Shown in pieces: positions 61,840 through 64,000 of a DNA stretch of 64,000 nt. Numbering within the stretch: position 1 is the stretch's first letter; every line of letters begins with the position of its first letter. The position numbers were made by a program, and so were the translations under genes. The notes below the pieces were generated by a model. That model saw only the letters and a list, made by a program, of their open reading frames with translations. It was not told where the DNA came from and did no database searches. The DNA is from Halieaceae bacterium UBA5044 (GTDB lineage: Bacteria; Pseudomonadota; Gammaproteobacteria; Pseudomonadales; Halieaceae), in the NCBI GenBank assembly GCA_002416125.1, contig DIBU01000022.1, positions 62,001 to 126,000 of the forward strand, given 5' to 3'.

Positions 61840-62098
61840 GGCTGGATTGATCAGGAATTTGCTCCAGAAAATCAACGAGTTGGCCAGTCGTGAAGCGGCG
61901 ACGTCGGTGACACGGGTAACGGTCTGGCTGGGTGCCCTGAGTCATATTTCGCCGGAACATTTTGCCGAGCATTTCCGCAACGAAACTGTCGGCAGCCTGG
62001 CGGAGGGTGCCGAGCTCACAGTCGAAACATCGTCAGATATCAACCATCCTCAGGCCCAGGCTATTCTCTTGAGGAGTATCGACATTGCCGAAGCCTGA
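61832..62098 (+). CDS. hypA: HypA-like nickel chaperone without a zinc domain
   Basis: Nickel delivery protein, 88 aa, shorter than the usual 110-115. The start at 61832 gives MHEAGLIRNLL; His2 after Met1 is the nickel ligand of HypA, so this start is preferred over 61826. The LGALSHISPEHFAEHF block is normal, but no cysteine is present, so the C-x2-C zinc-finger insert is missing. Small HypA forms of this kind occur beside group 3b genes, from memory. Its start overlaps the protease stop, and hypF begins before its own stop. Confidence 0.85.
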   Translation: MHEAGLIRNLLQKINELASREAATSVTRVTVWLGALSHISPEHFAEHFRNETVGSLAEGAELTVETSSDINHPQAQAILLRSIDIAEA

Positions 62099-64000
62099 TT
62101 GCCGCCATATTCAGGTTACCGGCCTGGTCCAGGGGGTGGGTTTTCGTCCGTATGTATACCGGCTGGCGCAGCGCTTGGGCCTGCAGGGTGAAATACGCAA
62201 TCGTTCCTCAGGGGTGAGCATTACAGTACAGGGCCAGATGGCGGTGCTGGACCAGTTTTTGACTGAGCTTCGCCGGAATGCGCCCGGACAGCGGCATGAG
62301 TTTTCGGTGAATGTGGCCGCCGCAACAGCGCACAGCGACTTTGTGATTGCTCCGAGTCAGTCTGACGCCGGTATCGCCGGCACGCTGCTTGCGGATCAGG
62401 CAATCTGCGAGGACTGTCGTCGCGAGTTTCACGATCAGAGCGATCGGCGTTACCACTATCCGTTTATCAGCTGCACGTCCTGTGGGCCGCGCTTTTCCAT
62501 TTGTAGGCGGCTCCCCTGGGATCGGATCAATACCAGCTGGAGCCGGTTTTCCCTCTGCGCAGCGTGTCGACAGGAGTACGAGTCGCCTCTGGACCGTCGC
62601 TTCCACGCGGTGGGTATTTCCTGTCCGGACTGTGGCCCGGTGTTGTTCACTGCTGACGGTCTGCAGGGCGAGGCGGCAGTGCGCCAGGCCTGTGCTGTGC
62701 TGGAGCGCGGTGGTGTGGTTGCCGTCAAAGGTGGTGCCGGATTCCACTTGCTGGTGGATGCGCAGAATCCGGCGGCTGTTGCGCGCCTGCGGGAGCGCAA
62801 GCGACGCAGTAAACCACTCGCAGTGCTGGCCCCGACGTTTGAATGGGTGCTTGAAAACGCCCATACCGAGGCTGCAGAGCGCGCTGCACTTAAGGGATCT
62901 GCAGCACCTATCGTGTTGCTCAAGGCGTGTGGCGGGATACACGAATCATTGGCGCCTGGTTTGGGTACACTGGGCGTCATGTTGCCCAGCAGCGGGATTC
63001 AGCTCTCCATCCTGCGAATGCTGCAGCGCCCGCTGGTCGCTACGAGTGCCAATCTTTCCGGTGCGCCGCTGATTCACGAAAATGACACCGCACTGTCTGC
63101 GCTGGCGGGCATTGCCGATGCGTTCCTGTTACACGATCTGGATCTGGTACAGGGCCTGGATGATGCCGTACTGCGGGTGATGGCTGGCCAGCCGGTCAGT
63201 CTTCGACTTGGGCGAGGCTTTGCGCCCCAGATACACACTGTTCCGGTAGCCCACTCATCGCTGGGTTGTGGCGCGCATTTGAAGGTTAACCTCGCCATGC
63301 AGGAGAGGCATACGTTGATCGTTGGCCCGTACATCGGCGATCTTCAGGGAGCTGGCAACAGGCAGCGTTATCTCCAGCAGAAGTCCACAATGCCCGCCTT
63401 TTTCCAGATTGATGCAGGGACTGAAGTCACTGATCTGCACCCTGATTATGGTTCCAGCGTGGAGGCGGATGATCACGCGCTCACGGTTCCGCACCACGTA
63501 GCCCACGCCATGGCTGTCTGGCTGGAGCATCAGCCGGAACCCCCTTTTCAGGCGCTCACCTGGGATGGTGTTGGCCTGGGTCCCGACGGCACTGTCTGGG
63601 GGGGAGAGTGCCTGCAGTTTGACGCGGGAATGGAGTGGCAACGTCTTGGAAGCATTCGACCGTTTCAGTTGCCAGCGGGACACGACATCGCCCGGTTTCC
63701 CGGCAGGATCGCCAGAGTCCTGAGCGGCGAGACGTATCCCGGCAGGTCGATTGCCTGCTCCAGCATGGGCCGATTAATCGAGGGTCTCGCCGCACTGGCC
63801 GGACTCCGGGAGGAGAACCTGTTCGAGGCGCAGGTCGCCATGGAGTGGGAGGCGCTCGGTCACCGGGCAAGCCAGGCGTTACACATGGACTTCAGCTGGG
63901 TTGGCGCTGATCTGGATTGGCGTCCGCTGCTGCCGCTGGTTGCTGACCGTAGCGTCAGTCTTTCGGCCCGTGCCCTGGGCTTTCATCAGGCATTGGCCAG
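62085..64000 (+). CDS. hypF: Carbamoyltransferase HypF (3' end cut by window)
   Basis: Makes the cyanide ligands of the Ni-Fe site from carbamoyl phosphate. The frame is open from the TTG at 62085 (GAGGAG 8 bases upstream, overlapping the hypA stop) to the end, 638 codons. It has an acylphosphatase domain (GLVQGVGFRPYVYRLAQRLG, residue about 10), two zinc-finger pairs (CEDC, CTSC, CAAC, CPDC; residues about 105-190), a YrdC-like domain (LERGGVVAVKGGAGFHLLVD near 210) and the start of the Kae1-like domain (VPHHVAHAMAVW, GVGLGPDGTVWGGE). Family length about 750, so the C-terminus is missing. Confidence 0.95.
   Translation, partial: MPKPDCRHIQVTGLVQGVGFRPYVYRLAQRLGLQGEIRNRSSGVSITVQGQMAVLDQFLTELRRNAPGQRHEFSVNVAAATAHSDFVIAPSQSDAGIAGTLLADQAICEDCRREFHDQSDRRYHYPFISCTSCGPRFSICRRLPWDRINTSWSRFSLCAACRQEYESPLDRRFHAVGISCPDCGPVLFTADGLQGEAAVRQACAVLERGGVVAVKGGAGFHLLVDAQNPAAVARLRERKRRSKPLAVLAPTFEWVLENAHTEAAERAALKGSAAPIVLLKACGGIHESLAPGLGTLGVMLPSSGIQLSILRMLQRPLVATSANLSGAPLIHENDTALSALAGIADAFLLHDLDLVQGLDDAVLRVMAGQPVSLRLGRGFAPQIHTVPVAHSSLGCGAHLKVNLAMQERHTLIVGPYIGDLQGAGNRQRYLQQKSTMPAFFQIDAGTEVTDLHPDYGSSVEADDHALTVPHHVAHAMAVWLEHQPEPPFQALTWDGVGLGPDGTVWGGECLQFDAGMEWQRLGSIRPFQLPAGHDIARFPGRIARVLSGETYPGRSIACSSMGRLIEGLAALAGLREENLFEAQVAMEWEALGHRASQALHMDFSWVGADLDWRPLLPLVADRSVSLSARALGFHQALA

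Noticed and set aside
1..64000. Insertion sequence, prophage, defence or CRISPR locus
   Set aside because: No transposase, integrase, Cas, restriction or repeat-spacer pattern was found in any frame.

Overview
The window looks like chromosome from a GC-rich, free-living aerobic or facultative gammaproteobacterium. The gene set (large TonB receptors, a PhoX-type phosphatase, an F420-type LLM oxidoreductase, a DUF6351-like lipoprotein, a TIGR03805/TIGR03806-like protein) fits marine Halieaceae/Cellvibrionales, but that is an inference from gene content. I see no transposase, integrase, phage gene, CRISPR array, tRNA or rRNA. Genes are dense, and the long antisense frames are by-products of GC-rich codon use.

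Left part (1-31.4 kb), nutrient and iron handling. A Yej/Dpp-like peptide ABC transporter operon (binding lipoprotein, two permeases, fused double ATPase cut by the left edge) is divergent from an M1 aminopeptidase lipoprotein. Next come a PhoX-family phosphatase, a large TonB receptor, a CHASE-GAF-PAS-GGDEF-EAL cyclic-di-GMP protein, a CaCA antiporter and an FKBP isomerase. Then follow a fused beta-helix/diheme cytochrome lipoprotein, bfr, and divergently bfd with a FecA-like receptor behind a possible Fur box. An outer-membrane transporter-like protein, an SDR, a CPA1 antiporter, a DUF6351-like lipoprotein, a PlsC-like acyltransferase and an LLM flavin oxidoreductase complete this part.

Right part (31.5-64 kb), an apparent low-oxygen energy and ion island. 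It holds acetate kinase and phosphoketolase; a P-type cation ATPase; a nine-gene Mrp antiporter operon whose order matches the Mrp-like half of archaeal mbh operons; a Kef-like antiporter with a tandem universal stress protein; and an operon for PEP synthase, 2-oxoacid:ferredoxin oxidoreductase (KorAB) and a ferritin-like protein. Divergent from the last, across a spacer with an FNR/Anr-like site, is a group 3b-type [NiFe]-hydrogenase operon: hydB, a frameshifted cyclic-nucleotide-binding-domain gene, hydG, hydD, hydA, a maturation protease, a short HypA and hypF, which runs off the right edge.

A coherent but untested reading is that the island lets the cell make acetyl phosphate and ATP, move electrons between 2-oxoacids, ferredoxin, NAD(P)H and H2, and hold its ion gradients when oxygen is short.
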